Part shown: positions 30,029 to 38,300 of the stretch, in pieces
Layout: the number at the start of each line of letters is the position of its first letter
How positions within the stretch are numbered: position 1 is the stretch's first letter
Virus record (IMG/VR): IMGVR_UViG_3300047443_000090
Location: 1 to 64,000 of that record
Source of the DNA: a virus
Strand: one strand, 5' to 3'
DNA: 64,000 nt
Translations under genes and position numbers: made by a program
The notes under the pieces: generated by a model
Database searches by the model: none
What the model was told of the DNA's origin: nothing
Seen by the model: only the letters and a program-made list of their open reading frames with translations

Positions 30029-30626
30029 GGCTCGCGGCCTCCTGTTGCTGGGGCGCGAGGAATTCGACGCCCTTGTGATTGCTGAAGCCGGACAGAATCA
30101 TAGCGGTGATGAAATAGAAGTTGCGGCCCTTGTCGTAGATGACTTCTTCCTTGTCGGTGCCCGCGCTCAGGATCATCTTGGCGCGCTCGCTGTAGGATTT
30201 GTCGCCTATGGTGAAGCGCAGCCTGTCGCCCGCGCGCACTTGCCCTGCCCCGGTGACGGGCTTCCATTCGGGCGCTGGCGGGGTGTACGGCACGACCGGC
30301 TTGCCGCACTCATTGGCGACGCGCTCGACTGCTTCGCGGCGATACGACCAAATGCGGACGTTCCCATTGTCGGCGTACACGGCCCATGCGGGGCCATCGG
30401 GGATCGGCGTGACGTGCCCCAGCGACCAGCAGCCGCTCACGCCGTCCATCCAGACGACGGAGGTATGCCCGCTCAGGATTTGCGCCTCGGTGCGCGTGGT
30501 GGTGATGATCGGCTTGTCTGAGCCGCCGTAGAGATTGACAGCGACGCGGCCACCGACTTTGCAGGCGGCATTGAAGGCGTCGCACTCGGCTTGCAGCGCG
30601 GCGAGGTCTGGTTTTTTGTATGTCAT
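30021..30626 (-). CDS. 201-aa accessory protein
   Basis: N-terminal domain VGGRVAVNLYGGSDKPIITTTRTEAQILSGHTSVVWMDGVSGCWSL looks like an SH3/beta-barrel module; C-terminal part (AGDRLRFTIGDKSYSERAKMILSAGT) is another small beta domain. Function unknown. Overlaps the next gene slightly. Confidence 0.74.
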   Translation of the reverse strand: MTYKKPDLAALQAECDAFNAACKVGGRVAVNLYGGSDKPIITTTRTEAQILSGHTSVVWMDGVSGCWSLGHVTPIPDGPAWAVYADNGNVRIWSYRREAVERVANECGKPVVPYTPPAPEWKPVTGAGQVRAGDRLRFTIGDKSYSERAKMILSAGTDKEEVIYDKGRNFYFITAMILSGFSNHKGVEFLAPQQQEAASHE

Positions 30627-30628
30627 TC

Positions 30629-30715
30629 TTATTCCTTGTTAGCCCAGCAGATGCCCAGCGCGACGATAATCACGCCGATGATCTTCGCCAGCTCGATAAT
30701 CTCCGCGCCGGTCAT
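30629..30715 (-). CDS. 28-aa transmembrane peptide
   Basis: MTGAEIIELAKIIGVIIVAL then GICWANKE: one hydrophobic helix. The ATG overlaps the upstream stop (ATGA), so it is expected to be co-translated. Too small for most annotation pipelines. Confidence 0.55.
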   Translation of the reverse strand: MTGAEIIELAKIIGVIIVALGICWANKE

Positions 30716-31047
30716 GCTGGCACCGCTGCGGCAATGAGGGCGTCAATCTTGGCCTTGTGTGCGGCCTCAATCGCCTTGGTGCTGGCGGTGATGGCGGCGA
30801 CTTGTTCATTGCTGATCGCATGAACCGCAAGCGCTTCTTCTTTGGTGTCGCACAGGTACAGGGCCGACTTGCGCGCGATGTAGTCGCCCTCATCCTCGCC
30901 GTGGCGATTCGTGAGGTAGATGCGCTGCCCGGAGGTCTTCACGACCATGCGTGGGCTGGCGCAGATGGTGTGGTACATGAAGGATTCTTTGCAGAGCCAT
31001 TGGCCTGCATTGATGTCAGTGTCGGTGGTGATTTTGGTGATAGCCAT
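30712..31047 (-). CDS. 111-aa accessory protein, first gene after promoter copy D
   Basis: Start at 31047 is required, because the promoter TSS lies near 31069. Begins MAITKITTDTDINAGQWLCK; a strand-rich body (RMVVKTSGQRIYLTNRHGEDEGDYI) and a helical tail. Function unknown. Confidence 0.74.
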   Translation of the reverse strand: MAITKITTDTDINAGQWLCKESFMYHTICASPRMVVKTSGQRIYLTNRHGEDEGDYIARKSALYLCDTKEEALAVHAISNEQVAAITASTKAIEAAHKAKIDALIAAAVPA

Positions 31048-31075
31048 GCGGGTTCTCTCTGTTGTTTGAGTTGGC

Positions 31076-31105
31076 ATTGTATGCGCTCACATTGCGGACG
31101 GTCAA
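31076..31105 (-). promoter_or_regulatory. Repeated promoter, copy D
   Basis: Minus strand TTGACC, 18 bp, TACAAT with invariant GTGAGCGCATACA. The best -10 of the set. Its leader sequence is not shared with A-C. Confidence 0.8.
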
Positions 31106-31133
31106 GCTAGATCGTCCGCAATGGGGCATTTTC

Positions 31134-31511
31134 TTACGGCATGCAGTGCGGCGAGCTGCCGCATGCCATGTGATTGTCGATGTCGAATTCCTCGGGCTCG
31201 CTATACCATTCCCGCTTGCTCTCGCAATGGCGGCATTCGTATGTGAGGCGGCCTTTGTCGTTGTGCCAGAGCCCATCGGGCAGCTCGTCGCCCTGCTGCT
31301 CGCGCATCCATTCGGCGTGCTCGCCGGGCTTGCAGTCCGGGCACGGCGGGCGCGCAACGCTCGGATCGTCGCCGTCTGCATCCATATCGCTCATGTAGCC
31401 ATCGGTACACATCAGGTCTGGATAGCGCGTGGTGCCGCTATAGCCTTGCTTGCAGCAGCCGGTGACAGGCGGCAGCGCGCGGCTGTGCTTGCGTCGCTGG
31501 TGCGCGTTCAT
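31134..31511 (-). CDS. 125-aa cysteine-rich accessory protein
   Basis: Contains CCKQG, MCTDG, PCPDCKPGEH and ECRHCESKREWY: two clear CxxC pairs, hence a zinc-binding fold. Ends ACGSSPHCMP. Overlaps the next gene by ATGA. Function unknown; part of the Cys-rich cluster in this block. Confidence 0.72.
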   Translation of the reverse strand: MNAHQRRKHSRALPPVTGCCKQGYSGTTRYPDLMCTDGYMSDMDADGDDPSVARPPCPDCKPGEHAEWMREQQGDELPDGLWHNDKGRLTYECRHCESKREWYSEPEEFDIDNHMACGSSPHCMP

Positions 31512-32062
31512 GCGTGCCCGCCTTGCTGGTGGTGGCCAAGCGCGGCGAGCTGCGCGTGATCCATCGTATCGGCCATGATGCTGGGCGTCAGGCTGGCGCG
31601 GCGCATGTAGTCAGCGATGGCGTCGTGGCCGCCCTCCCCGCCAATTGCGACTGGCGCGGCGTGTACCGGCATGTACGCCTTGATGCGCAGGTAATCGGTG
31701 TAGCCAATGCGCGCCAGATTGCAGGCGCGCGCCAGCGTGTCCATAGCGGCGGCTGGCGAGCCTTCCGCCATGCTGACTGGCCCAATCGCGCCGACGACTT
31801 GGGCAAGGTCGATGTTGTCAATAGCGCGGCGCACCGCCTCGGGGTTGGTGCGGTTCATTGGATTGTCGATGGAGGCCCGGCATGCTTCGCGCACGGCGCG
31901 GGCGACGGCCATAGCATCCGGGGCCGGGTATTGGTTCTCGACGCGGAAGCCAACGCGGATAGCCTCGTCGGCCTCTTTAGCGCTGCAAGTGTGTTTGAGC
32001 TGGCCGCTATTCTGGTGGATGACCCATGAGGCCGCGCGGTGGTCAATGTCCATGTCTCGCAT
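31508..32062 (-). CDS. 184-aa accessory protein
   Basis: Helical protein without cysteine pairs; ...AMAVARAVREACRASIDNPMN... and IGYTDYLRIKAYMPV. Lies 2 bp after the 181-aa gene. Function unknown. Confidence 0.72.
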   Translation of the reverse strand: MRDMDIDHRAASWVIHQNSGQLKHTCSAKEADEAIRVGFRVENQYPAPDAMAVARAVREACRASIDNPMNRTNPEAVRRAIDNIDLAQVVGAIGPVSMAEGSPAAAMDTLARACNLARIGYTDYLRIKAYMPVHAAPVAIGGEGGHDAIADYMRRASLTPSIMADTMDHAQLAALGHHQQGGHA

Positions 32063-32064
32063 AA

Positions 32065-32610
32065 TCAGCCCACGCTCTTGAGGATGGCTTGCAACTGGCG
32101 CAGCTTTTGCGTGTCCTCGGCGCTCGATTCCATTTGCATTTGCGCATCCACGGCGGCATTGCCCACGTCCGTGGCGAGCTGGCGCAAATCATCGGCCATT
32201 TTAGCGGCGCGCGCGGCCAGCAGGCCAAGGCTGTCGATTGCGGTTTGCGGTGCTGTCGGCTGGGCGGCGGCTGGCTTGGTCTTGGCTGAAATGGTTGTCA
32301 TGGCGCGGCTCTCTGCTATCTCGTTGGTTGGTGTTTGTTCTGGTTCGGGTGCAGGCTTTTTTTCGGTGGCGTCACGCACGCCTACGCGGCGGAACTTACC
32401 TTGCAATGGCTCCGTGATGAGCCCCGCAGTTATCAGGGCGTTTATAGCGCCCCCCATTACCCGGTGGTGCGCGCTGACGCTGTTGCGGCTCATTTCCGCG
32501 TAAATCTGTGATTGGCTCCACGCCTCCGAGATAGGCACGGAGGCATACACCTTCTGCGCTACCGATGACAGGCCGGAATGGATGATTTTGAATCGGGATG
32601 AACTGAGCAT
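32065..32610 (-). CDS. 181-aa protein with HTH-like N-terminus
   Basis: Start at 32610, two bases after the preceding stop (TAACATG). VPISEAWSQSQIYAEMSRNSVSAHHRVMGGAINALITAGLITEPLQGKFRRVG looks like a winged helix. A Pro-rich linker leads to a helical C-terminus (LGLLAARAAKMADDLRQLATDVG). Possibly a DNA-binding regulator of the leftward block. Confidence 0.72.
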   Translation of the reverse strand: MLSSSRFKIIHSGLSSVAQKVYASVPISEAWSQSQIYAEMSRNSVSAHHRVMGGAINALITAGLITEPLQGKFRRVGVRDATEKKPAPEPEQTPTNEIAESRAMTTISAKTKPAAAQPTAPQTAIDSLGLLAARAAKMADDLRQLATDVGNAAVDAQMQMESSAEDTQKLRQLQAILKSVG

Positions 32611-32611
32611 G

Positions 32612-32872
32612 TTAGAACCTGAGCCCGCCATTGCCGTGCGAGTCCGTAGCGGCGCGCTGGTGGCACGCGCTGCCGCAGAAGTGTTCTTGTGCTGGCGGCG
32701 TCACCTTGCCCCGGCTGAAGCGGCTGTAGCGGCTTACTGGCGCGGGGATGGTGCGCTTGATGGCGGTTTCTACGTTGACCGGCTCGAAGCAGCCGCCGCA
32801 CTTGATGATGGCGGCGCTGACCTGTTGCGTCGCGGCGTTCGGTGGTGAGGTGGGAAGTGGCATTTGTGGCAT
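32612..32872 (-). CDS. 86-aa zinc-finger-like protein, first of the leftward block
   Basis: Start at 32872, GGAGAACCG upstream. CGGCFEPVNV... and EHFCGSACHQR give two Cys pairs about 42 residues apart, like a short zinc ribbon. Being first after the promoter at 32907-32935 it may be the earliest product of the block. Confidence 0.7.
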   Translation of the reverse strand: MPQMPLPTSPPNAATQQVSAAIIKCGGCFEPVNVETAIKRTIPAPVSRYSRFSRGKVTPPAQEHFCGSACHQRAATDSHGNGGLRF

Positions 32873-32906
32873 CGGTTCTCCAATATTTCGGTTAATGAAT
32901 ATAGGC

Positions 32907-32935
32907 ATCCTAATACAAAAATATACAGCAGGCAA
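32907..32935 (-). promoter_or_regulatory. Possible promoter of the leftward accessory block
   Basis: Minus strand TTGCCT (32930-32935), 17 bp, TAGGAT (32907-32912). It lacks the GTGAGCGCATACA block of the repeated promoters, so it would be independently controlled. Moderate match only. Confidence 0.4.
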
Positions 32936-33024
32936 TGGAAAGCCCCTTAAAAAATCGGGATGGCGATAATTGGCATAGGAAAATGGGCCGCAGCAGCAAT
33001 AGGCCGGGCCGGTAACATCGGGCG

Positions 33025-33315
33025 ATGGACAATATTTCAGCAAACGATTTGCAGGGCATGGTGTCGCACTGGGTTGCGACGCCGCCCAATGGCTACCTCG
33101 GCAGCAGCTACGGCGCGGATATTCTCGCCATGCTGCAAACGCCAATGAAAACGGGCTTGGCCGATGGCTTACTCAACAAGTTGCGCGTTGATGTCCCGCT
33201 GGCGGGCGCGCTGCCACCGGCTGCGCTCAATATGTACGCGGTTGATAAAGGCCCGGACAGGCGAGAAATCTACATCGACGCATCCGGCACGCTGGTTGCA
33301 CTGGGGGGTAAATAA
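33025..33315 (+). CDS. 96-aa putative baseplate component
   Basis: First gene of the tail operon, 0 bp before the baseplate J-like gene. Begins MDNISANDLQGMVSHWVATP and ends in ...REIYIDASGTLVALGGK. Size and place suggest a gp25/W-like wedge part, but no clear motif was seen. Confidence 0.6.
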   Translation: MDNISANDLQGMVSHWVATPPNGYLGSSYGADILAMLQTPMKTGLADGLLNKLRVDVPLAGALPPAALNMYAVDKGPDRREIYIDASGTLVALGGK

Positions 33316-34752
33316 ATGGCACTTACACGCGATGATTTTATGCAGGCTATCGCCGCTGAAATCTCCAATCAACCACTGGCCGCCCAGTTTTATCAGGCGG
33401 GCGACCCGCGCTTGCTGGCGCAAATGGGCGCTATGGCAACCATGCTGACGATGATTTCCCAGCAGATTGACGTACAGAGCATGGAGCCGTTCCTGAAGAC
33501 GCGCGACACGACCGTGCTGGCCGACGCGACCATGAAGGGCATACTGCCGTTTGCGCGCCCTGCCCGCGTCACGCTGCTAGTGGAGAACGACGACCCATCC
33601 GGGTCTATCACGGTTTCCATTGGCCGCCGCCTCATTGGCGAGCAGGGCCGCGTCTACGTGGCAGAGACAGCCGCGACCATTGCAGCCGGGCAGTCGGGCA
33701 CTATCTCGGCCAAGCAACTGACCACACGGACGTTCTCGCATACGGTGAGCGGATCGGTGCCCTTTTACCCGGTGCAGATTCCAGAATCGACAGACCCGGA
33801 GCAGTACATCAGCGGCGTGCTGGTATCTATCGCCGGGGTGCAGTACCCCTATGCCCCGGAGTTCTCGAATCTCGACGCGAACGAGCCCGGCTTCGCACTG
33901 GAAACGGACGAGCTGCGCCGCCTGTTCGCAAAGTTCGGCTGGCGCGACACCTTCGGCGTGCAGCCAGCGAACGGCACGGTAATCGACTTCATAATCGAGG
34001 AAACGAACGGGCAGTCTGCCCTTACCGCAAACCAGCCATTCACATTCGAGGGCTCGGCACAAGCTGCTGATCGCAACTCGAAAATCACGCTGTCGTCGGT
34101 CACTTTCGTGGGCGCTAACCCGGTCGATATCCAGACCATGCGCGAGTGGGCGCAGTACCCCAGCACCTATGACGCCTCGGCGGTCTACCTCGGGAACTTC
34201 GATTTCCTCGTCCGGCGCAATCTGGCCGATCTCCGATTCCTGTCGGTCTGGAACGAGCAGATTGAGGAAAGCGTACGCGGCGCGAACGTGAGCAACATCA
34301 ATACGCTGTTCGTTACCGCGCTCATGGACGGCACTACTACCGCGTGGCTGCAATCCACTATCGGCCAAATCATCAGGGATGCCGACGACTCGTACAAAAT
34401 CAAGTTTGTCACGGCTGTGGAGGTTGAGGTTCCTGTCACGATCAACGCCCAAGTGTCGGTAGTTCATGACCCGGCTGAAGTGGGCAGCAAAATCCGTTCG
34501 ATCCTGTCCGGCCTGTACGGGCGCGACGCGACGGCGGTCAAGAGCGGCATGATGGTGCCGAATTCCAAGCGCATCTATGACGCGCTGAGAGCCGGTGTGC
34601 CTGCGCTGGCCGACGCCCTGAGTGATTTTCAGGTGACTATCCCCGCGCCCGCGCCCGCCATGAAGCCTGAGCACTACCGCTATGTGTCTGACGCATCCAT
34701 GACGGTCAACGTCACCCAATCGACTTACAACTCGGGCCTGTTCAGCCACTAA
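33316..34752 (+). CDS. Baseplate J-like wedge protein
   Basis: 478 aa. Features typical of baseplate assembly protein J/gp6: N-terminal helices (MQAIAAEISNQPLAAQFYQAGDPRLLAQMGAMATML), a central beta domain with ...VSIGRRLIGEQGRVYVAETAATI (an extended J-like beta-strand region), and the C-terminal EVEVPVTINAQVSVVHDP...RDATAVKSGMMVPNSKRIYDALRAG. It forms the wedge ring of contractile-tail baseplates, so the virion is a myovirus. Confidence 0.82.
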   Translation: MALTRDDFMQAIAAEISNQPLAAQFYQAGDPRLLAQMGAMATMLTMISQQIDVQSMEPFLKTRDTTVLADATMKGILPFARPARVTLLVENDDPSGSITVSIGRRLIGEQGRVYVAETAATIAAGQSGTISAKQLTTRTFSHTVSGSVPFYPVQIPESTDPEQYISGVLVSIAGVQYPYAPEFSNLDANEPGFALETDELRRLFAKFGWRDTFGVQPANGTVIDFIIEETNGQSALTANQPFTFEGSAQAADRNSKITLSSVTFVGANPVDIQTMREWAQYPSTYDASAVYLGNFDFLVRRNLADLRFLSVWNEQIEESVRGANVSNINTLFVTALMDGTTTAWLQSTIGQIIRDADDSYKIKFVTAVEVEVPVTINAQVSVVHDPAEVGSKIRSILSGLYGRDATAVKSGMMVPNSKRIYDALRAGVPALADALSDFQVTIPAPAPAMKPEHYRYVSDASMTVNVTQSTYNSGLFSH

Positions 34753-34755
34753 GCC

Positions 34756-36147
34756 ATGACGAACTTTGTAACCCCAATCGCTGCGCCAGCGCTTCAACCG
34801 CTGGCGAATAGCTTTGAATATGACCAGCTCGAAAGCGAGCTGAAGGCGGTATTCTCAACCGTCTTTGAGAGCCTTGTCCGTGACCGCGAGCGCAACCTCA
34901 ATATGTACGGCATGGCGCACATCGGCGGCGATGACCTGATGGCTAGTAGCCTGAAGGCTGACGGGATCGCAATGGTGCGCCGCAGCTCGACACGGATGCA
35001 GTTCTTGATGAAGGCAGAGCGCTCGCGCAACCCGCGCCGTGGCCTGCTGTTCATCAAGAAGTACCTGCAATCCATCTGGCCGAACATTTGGGTTTGTGAG
35101 CCGCTGTGGCAGCCGGTGAGCGATACTGTCAACTACCCTTCCGCTGCGATACCCCTCACGTCAGAATTGAGCATCGGCTCGGGCGTGACTGCGGATTACG
35201 CGGGCGGTGCGGTAGGCGACCCGGTGGCGCTATACCGCACTGATGGGACTGGTAAAAACCTGCTGTACACCACGCCGCGCACCAATGCCTTGCGCAACAA
35301 CACAATGCAAGGGGCCGTTAGCGGAACGCCGGGGACGCTTCCTACGAACTGGACGCTTGGAGCCGCACCCGGCCTGACGCAGCAGGTTGTTGGCGTGGGC
35401 TCGACTGGGGGTATCTCCTATATCGACGTTCGCGTTTTCGGTACGCCTACTTCCGTTGCAAACAGTTCTGCATTTCACTTCGATCTCCACGCAGTAGTTA
35501 ATGCGGCAGTAGGCGAGAGCTGGACGGCCAGTGCATTCATCGCGCTCATTGCGGGATCGCTCGCAAACGTCGCCAACTTCGGTATCGGCTTTCGTGAGAG
35601 CGATGCCGCTGGGACTGCCCTTGTAACCGGATTGGGTGCGGCGGTCGCGCCTACGGCGACCCTGACGCGCTACAGCGAAACGCACATTAATACGAATGCT
35701 GGGACGGCTAAGGCGAATTGCAACATTCGGTGGACGAATATCAATACCGTGTCGCCGGTAGATTTCACCCTGCGCATCGGTATGCCGCAGCTAGAGCAAT
35801 CGAGCGTGGCAACGTCACCGATCCCGACGACGAACGCCGCAGTAACCGTGACGGACTACTCCATTTCCGCGAGCGGCGTGGCGACGTTCGCCAGCGGCCC
35901 GCCGCCCACGAACGTTCGATACTTCCGCACCAGCCGCACCCGCATCACCCTGCCGGTGTCGGTGGACAACGGCCTCGGCCTGACGGAAATCGCAAAGGCG
36001 TTCCGCTCCACGCTGGCCGCGCGCCTGATGCTGGAATTCAAGCTGGGTACGGTTTTCGACAATAGCGGCAATAACGGCGGGCTTGCGCTCGCAAATGCCA
36101 CCATCGGCATCATGCCAATCACACTTATCGGCACGCTTCAAAACTAA
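34756..36147 (+). CDS. Baseplate/tail protein with inserted carbohydrate-binding-like domain
   Basis: 463 aa. Residues 1-145 and 365-463 look like one phage tail protein. A domain of about 220 residues (about 146-365) interrupts it: RTNALRNNTMQGAVSG..., VFGTPTSVANSSAFHFDL, NVANFGIGFRESDAAG..., CNIRWTNINTVSPVDFTLRIGMPQLEQSSVATSPI. This segment has the jelly-roll character of carbohydrate-binding phage domains, ending in the common LRIGxPQLEQ...SxIPTT signature. It is less GC-rich than the flanks and was probably acquired as a host-surface-binding module. Confidence 0.72.
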   Translation: MTNFVTPIAAPALQPLANSFEYDQLESELKAVFSTVFESLVRDRERNLNMYGMAHIGGDDLMASSLKADGIAMVRRSSTRMQFLMKAERSRNPRRGLLFIKKYLQSIWPNIWVCEPLWQPVSDTVNYPSAAIPLTSELSIGSGVTADYAGGAVGDPVALYRTDGTGKNLLYTTPRTNALRNNTMQGAVSGTPGTLPTNWTLGAAPGLTQQVVGVGSTGGISYIDVRVFGTPTSVANSSAFHFDLHAVVNAAVGESWTASAFIALIAGSLANVANFGIGFRESDAAGTALVTGLGAAVAPTATLTRYSETHINTNAGTAKANCNIRWTNINTVSPVDFTLRIGMPQLEQSSVATSPIPTTNAAVTVTDYSISASGVATFASGPPPTNVRYFRTSRTRITLPVSVDNGLGLTEIAKAFRSTLAARLMLEFKLGTVFDNSGNNGGLALANATIGIMPITLIGTLQN

Positions 36148-36156
36148 GAGGATCAC

Positions 36157-37008
36157 ATGGCTCAAAAGACAGAAATCATCCGTTACAACGTGCGCGAGCG
36201 GGGCCGCGCCCATCGGGGCAAGGATCGCAATTTTGATCTGCGCGCGCTGGCGTCGCTGGTCAACTCGCCAGAGATTCAGGAGCGCGTAAAGAACCGCGAC
36301 ATGGTGGGCTATTACGGCCACTGGCAGCGCATGAAGTTCGGCCTGACGCCACCAGAAACAGTCATCGTAGATGGCCGCAACGTGAATCTTGAACCGGCTA
36401 TCGTGACGACGATGCTGCGCGCCGACGCTGACGGCAACATCGAGCACCAGACCGAATTCCTCGACACGGCAGCGGGCAAGATTGCCGCGCGCCTGCACAA
36501 GAGCAAAACGGGCGGGTTCTCCAGCGCGATCAATGCCGTCCCGCGCGGCAACTTCGACGTGGCAACCGCGTTTGCCGGTTTCGATTATGTGCTGGAGCCG
36601 AACTACACGACCAATCGCGGCTATATTTTCGACAGCGCCGGGGCAGCCGCAGAAGGCTCCATCTTCGATTTCGTGATGCAGGACTACCACACGGGCACCG
36701 CGCACATGGCGACGCTGTACGACAGCCTGCAAGGCGATCACATGCTGGCGTTGCAGACCTTGCAGCGCGTGCAGGAAGAAAACATGGAGCTGCTGTCGAT
36801 TCTGGCCGCATCCAATAGCCGCGCCGTGCTCGATGGCGTGGATAACGCCGTTGCGCCGCGCATGGTGGCAAAGAAGGCCACGACGGATTTTGCCCGCACC
36901 GCCGCCATGTTCCGCAATGCCGATCTGGTGGGCCTCGAAAAGCTACCTGATCCAAAGGGCGATATGGTTCTCGATCAGGTGGCGGCACACTACGGGATGG
37001 CGCGATGA
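36157..37008 (+). CDS. Putative prohead maturation protease (gp21/S80-like)
   Basis: 283 aa, GAGG ribosome site. VGYYGHWQRMKFGLTPPETVIVDG, then EHQTEFLDTAAGKIAARLHKSKTGGFSSAINAVPRG. The arrangement (His in GYYGHW, then a GFSSA serine about 80 residues later) resembles serine prohead proteases of T4-like and jumbo phages. C-terminal half is helical and may be scaffold-like. Its place among tail genes is unusual for a protease, so this call is tentative. Confidence 0.5.
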   Translation: MAQKTEIIRYNVRERGRAHRGKDRNFDLRALASLVNSPEIQERVKNRDMVGYYGHWQRMKFGLTPPETVIVDGRNVNLEPAIVTTMLRADADGNIEHQTEFLDTAAGKIAARLHKSKTGGFSSAINAVPRGNFDVATAFAGFDYVLEPNYTTNRGYIFDSAGAAAEGSIFDFVMQDYHTGTAHMATLYDSLQGDHMLALQTLQRVQEENMELLSILAASNSRAVLDGVDNAVAPRMVAKKATTDFARTAAMFRNADLVGLEKLPDPKGDMVLDQVAAHYGMAR

Positions 37009-37772
37009 GCCTGCGCACGCCATTGGAAGTGGCGTTTGGCGGGTACTTGGGCCGCTTCTATAGCCAGCTCATAGCAGATACGCCTGCGATGGCCGAATAC
37101 GTCAAGCGCGGCCTTGCAAAGTCGATTTCATGGGTTCCGGGCCGGATGATAGACGGCGTGGAGGACATGCTGTCAGAGTGGCGCAAGAATGACAACTCGG
37201 GCGGCCCCGGCGAATCGTCGTTCCTGCCTGTCATGCTGGTTGCCATGAGCAAGGATTTTGTAACCGCCCTGCCCGATTGGGGCGTAGCTCTCGGCACGCC
37301 GGTTGATTTCGTGATCCCCGAAGACCCGGAGCAGCGCGCGTATAAGATTCGGCTTTCCATGAATGAATACCGCTGCCAGATAGTCATAATCGCAGCGGAG
37401 GTGCATACCGCGCACAGCTTGGCTATGCAGCTCAACCTGTACGCGAACGGGCCGGATGGGCGGCGCTTTAAGCATATCCACATGCACGCGGGGTTCCCGC
37501 TGGAGTTCCCCGCCGTGCTGGAAAACATCGACATCGGCGCAATGGACAACAAGAGCGAGCAGAAGAACCTTACCGTTCTGGTTGCCGAAATCAACCTGCG
37601 CGCCGCCATACCGCTGATTCAAGCGCCGCGCGCTGATGAGCCGAATGATGGCGGCACGGCCCCAGCGGGCTATCCGGTGGTCATGGAGGTGAATTCGTTT
37701 GACGCGGTGAGCCTGAATAAGATCAGGACGTATGTCGATGGCGATGAAATCAAGACGGAGTTTTCCCGGTGA
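37005..37772 (+). CDS. 255-aa tail/neck structural protein
   Basis: ATGA overlap with its neighbours. GWVPGRM-like core, LPDWGVALGTPVDFVIPEDPEQRAYKIRL and a long beta-rich middle (MNEYRCQIVIIAAEVHTAHSLAMQL). Likely a tail-terminator or sheath-associated protein by position. No firm family. Confidence 0.65.
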   Translation: MSLRTPLEVAFGGYLGRFYSQLIADTPAMAEYVKRGLAKSISWVPGRMIDGVEDMLSEWRKNDNSGGPGESSFLPVMLVAMSKDFVTALPDWGVALGTPVDFVIPEDPEQRAYKIRLSMNEYRCQIVIIAAEVHTAHSLAMQLNLYANGPDGRRFKHIHMHAGFPLEFPAVLENIDIGAMDNKSEQKNLTVLVAEINLRAAIPLIQAPRADEPNDGGTAPAGYPVVMEVNSFDAVSLNKIRTYVDGDEIKTEFSR

Positions 37773-38230
37773 GTTCGATTCGTGTAGCGGCTGAAATTAC
37801 CGGGTATGCTGGCCCCGCTGTGTGCTTGCTGGGCGCGCTCGACGTGGATAGCGGGCTGTTCATCGTCGCCAAAGAGCTGAAGTTTGGCGAGCGCCCGGAC
37901 GGTGCTGTCATTGTGTCGAACGACCCGCGATCAGAGCAGCGCGATAGCCTGTTCACGGAGGAAAAATTGCAGGACGCAATCCGCCTGTTCTTCCGCGCGC
38001 AGGCTACCGGCGTTGTGGAGCTTCTGCCGACTGTGACAAAGCATGAGCCGTCCCATCGAATCGAATCTGATGGAATTGGCGAAAAGGGCACAAGATACCG
38101 CCTATCGCCTGACATCACGAACGGAAACGTAGCTGTCCTGGCCCTGCTGTCGGCATCGGACAGCACGTACCGGGCGCAGGCCGCGACTGACTTTTCGACC
38201 GAACTAGCCGAAATGTTCATGACGATCTAG
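37769..38230 (+). CDS. 153-aa structural protein, unknown
   Basis: ATGA overlap. Beta-rich (VCLLGALDVDSGLFIVAKELKFGERPDGAVIVSND, IRLFFRAQATGVVELLPTV). Between tail genes, so likely a tail or baseplate component. No motif recognised. Confidence 0.65.
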   Translation: MSSIRVAAEITGYAGPAVCLLGALDVDSGLFIVAKELKFGERPDGAVIVSNDPRSEQRDSLFTEEKLQDAIRLFFRAQATGVVELLPTVTKHEPSHRIESDGIGEKGTRYRLSPDITNGNVAVLALLSASDSTYRAQAATDFSTELAEMFMTI

Positions 38231-38255
38231 CCATAGGAAAATAGCGCACTCCCCG

Positions 38256-38295
38256 CCTCGAAGCGAGCCGCAAAATATATCGGTTCACTTCGAGG
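38256..38295 (+). promoter_or_regulatory. Inverted repeat covering the tail-fibre ribosome site
   Basis: CCTCGAAG (38256-38263) pairs with CTTCGAGG (38288-38295), whose last four bases GAGG are the tail-fibre Shine-Dalgarno, six bases before the ATG. Folding would hide the ribosome site, a translational throttle. Confidence 0.55.
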
Positions 38296-38300
38296 TAACG

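Noticed and set aside
33577-34797. 406-aa minus-strand ORF in the baseplate region
   Set aside because: Shadow of the J-like baseplate gene; the plus frame matches a known protein pattern.
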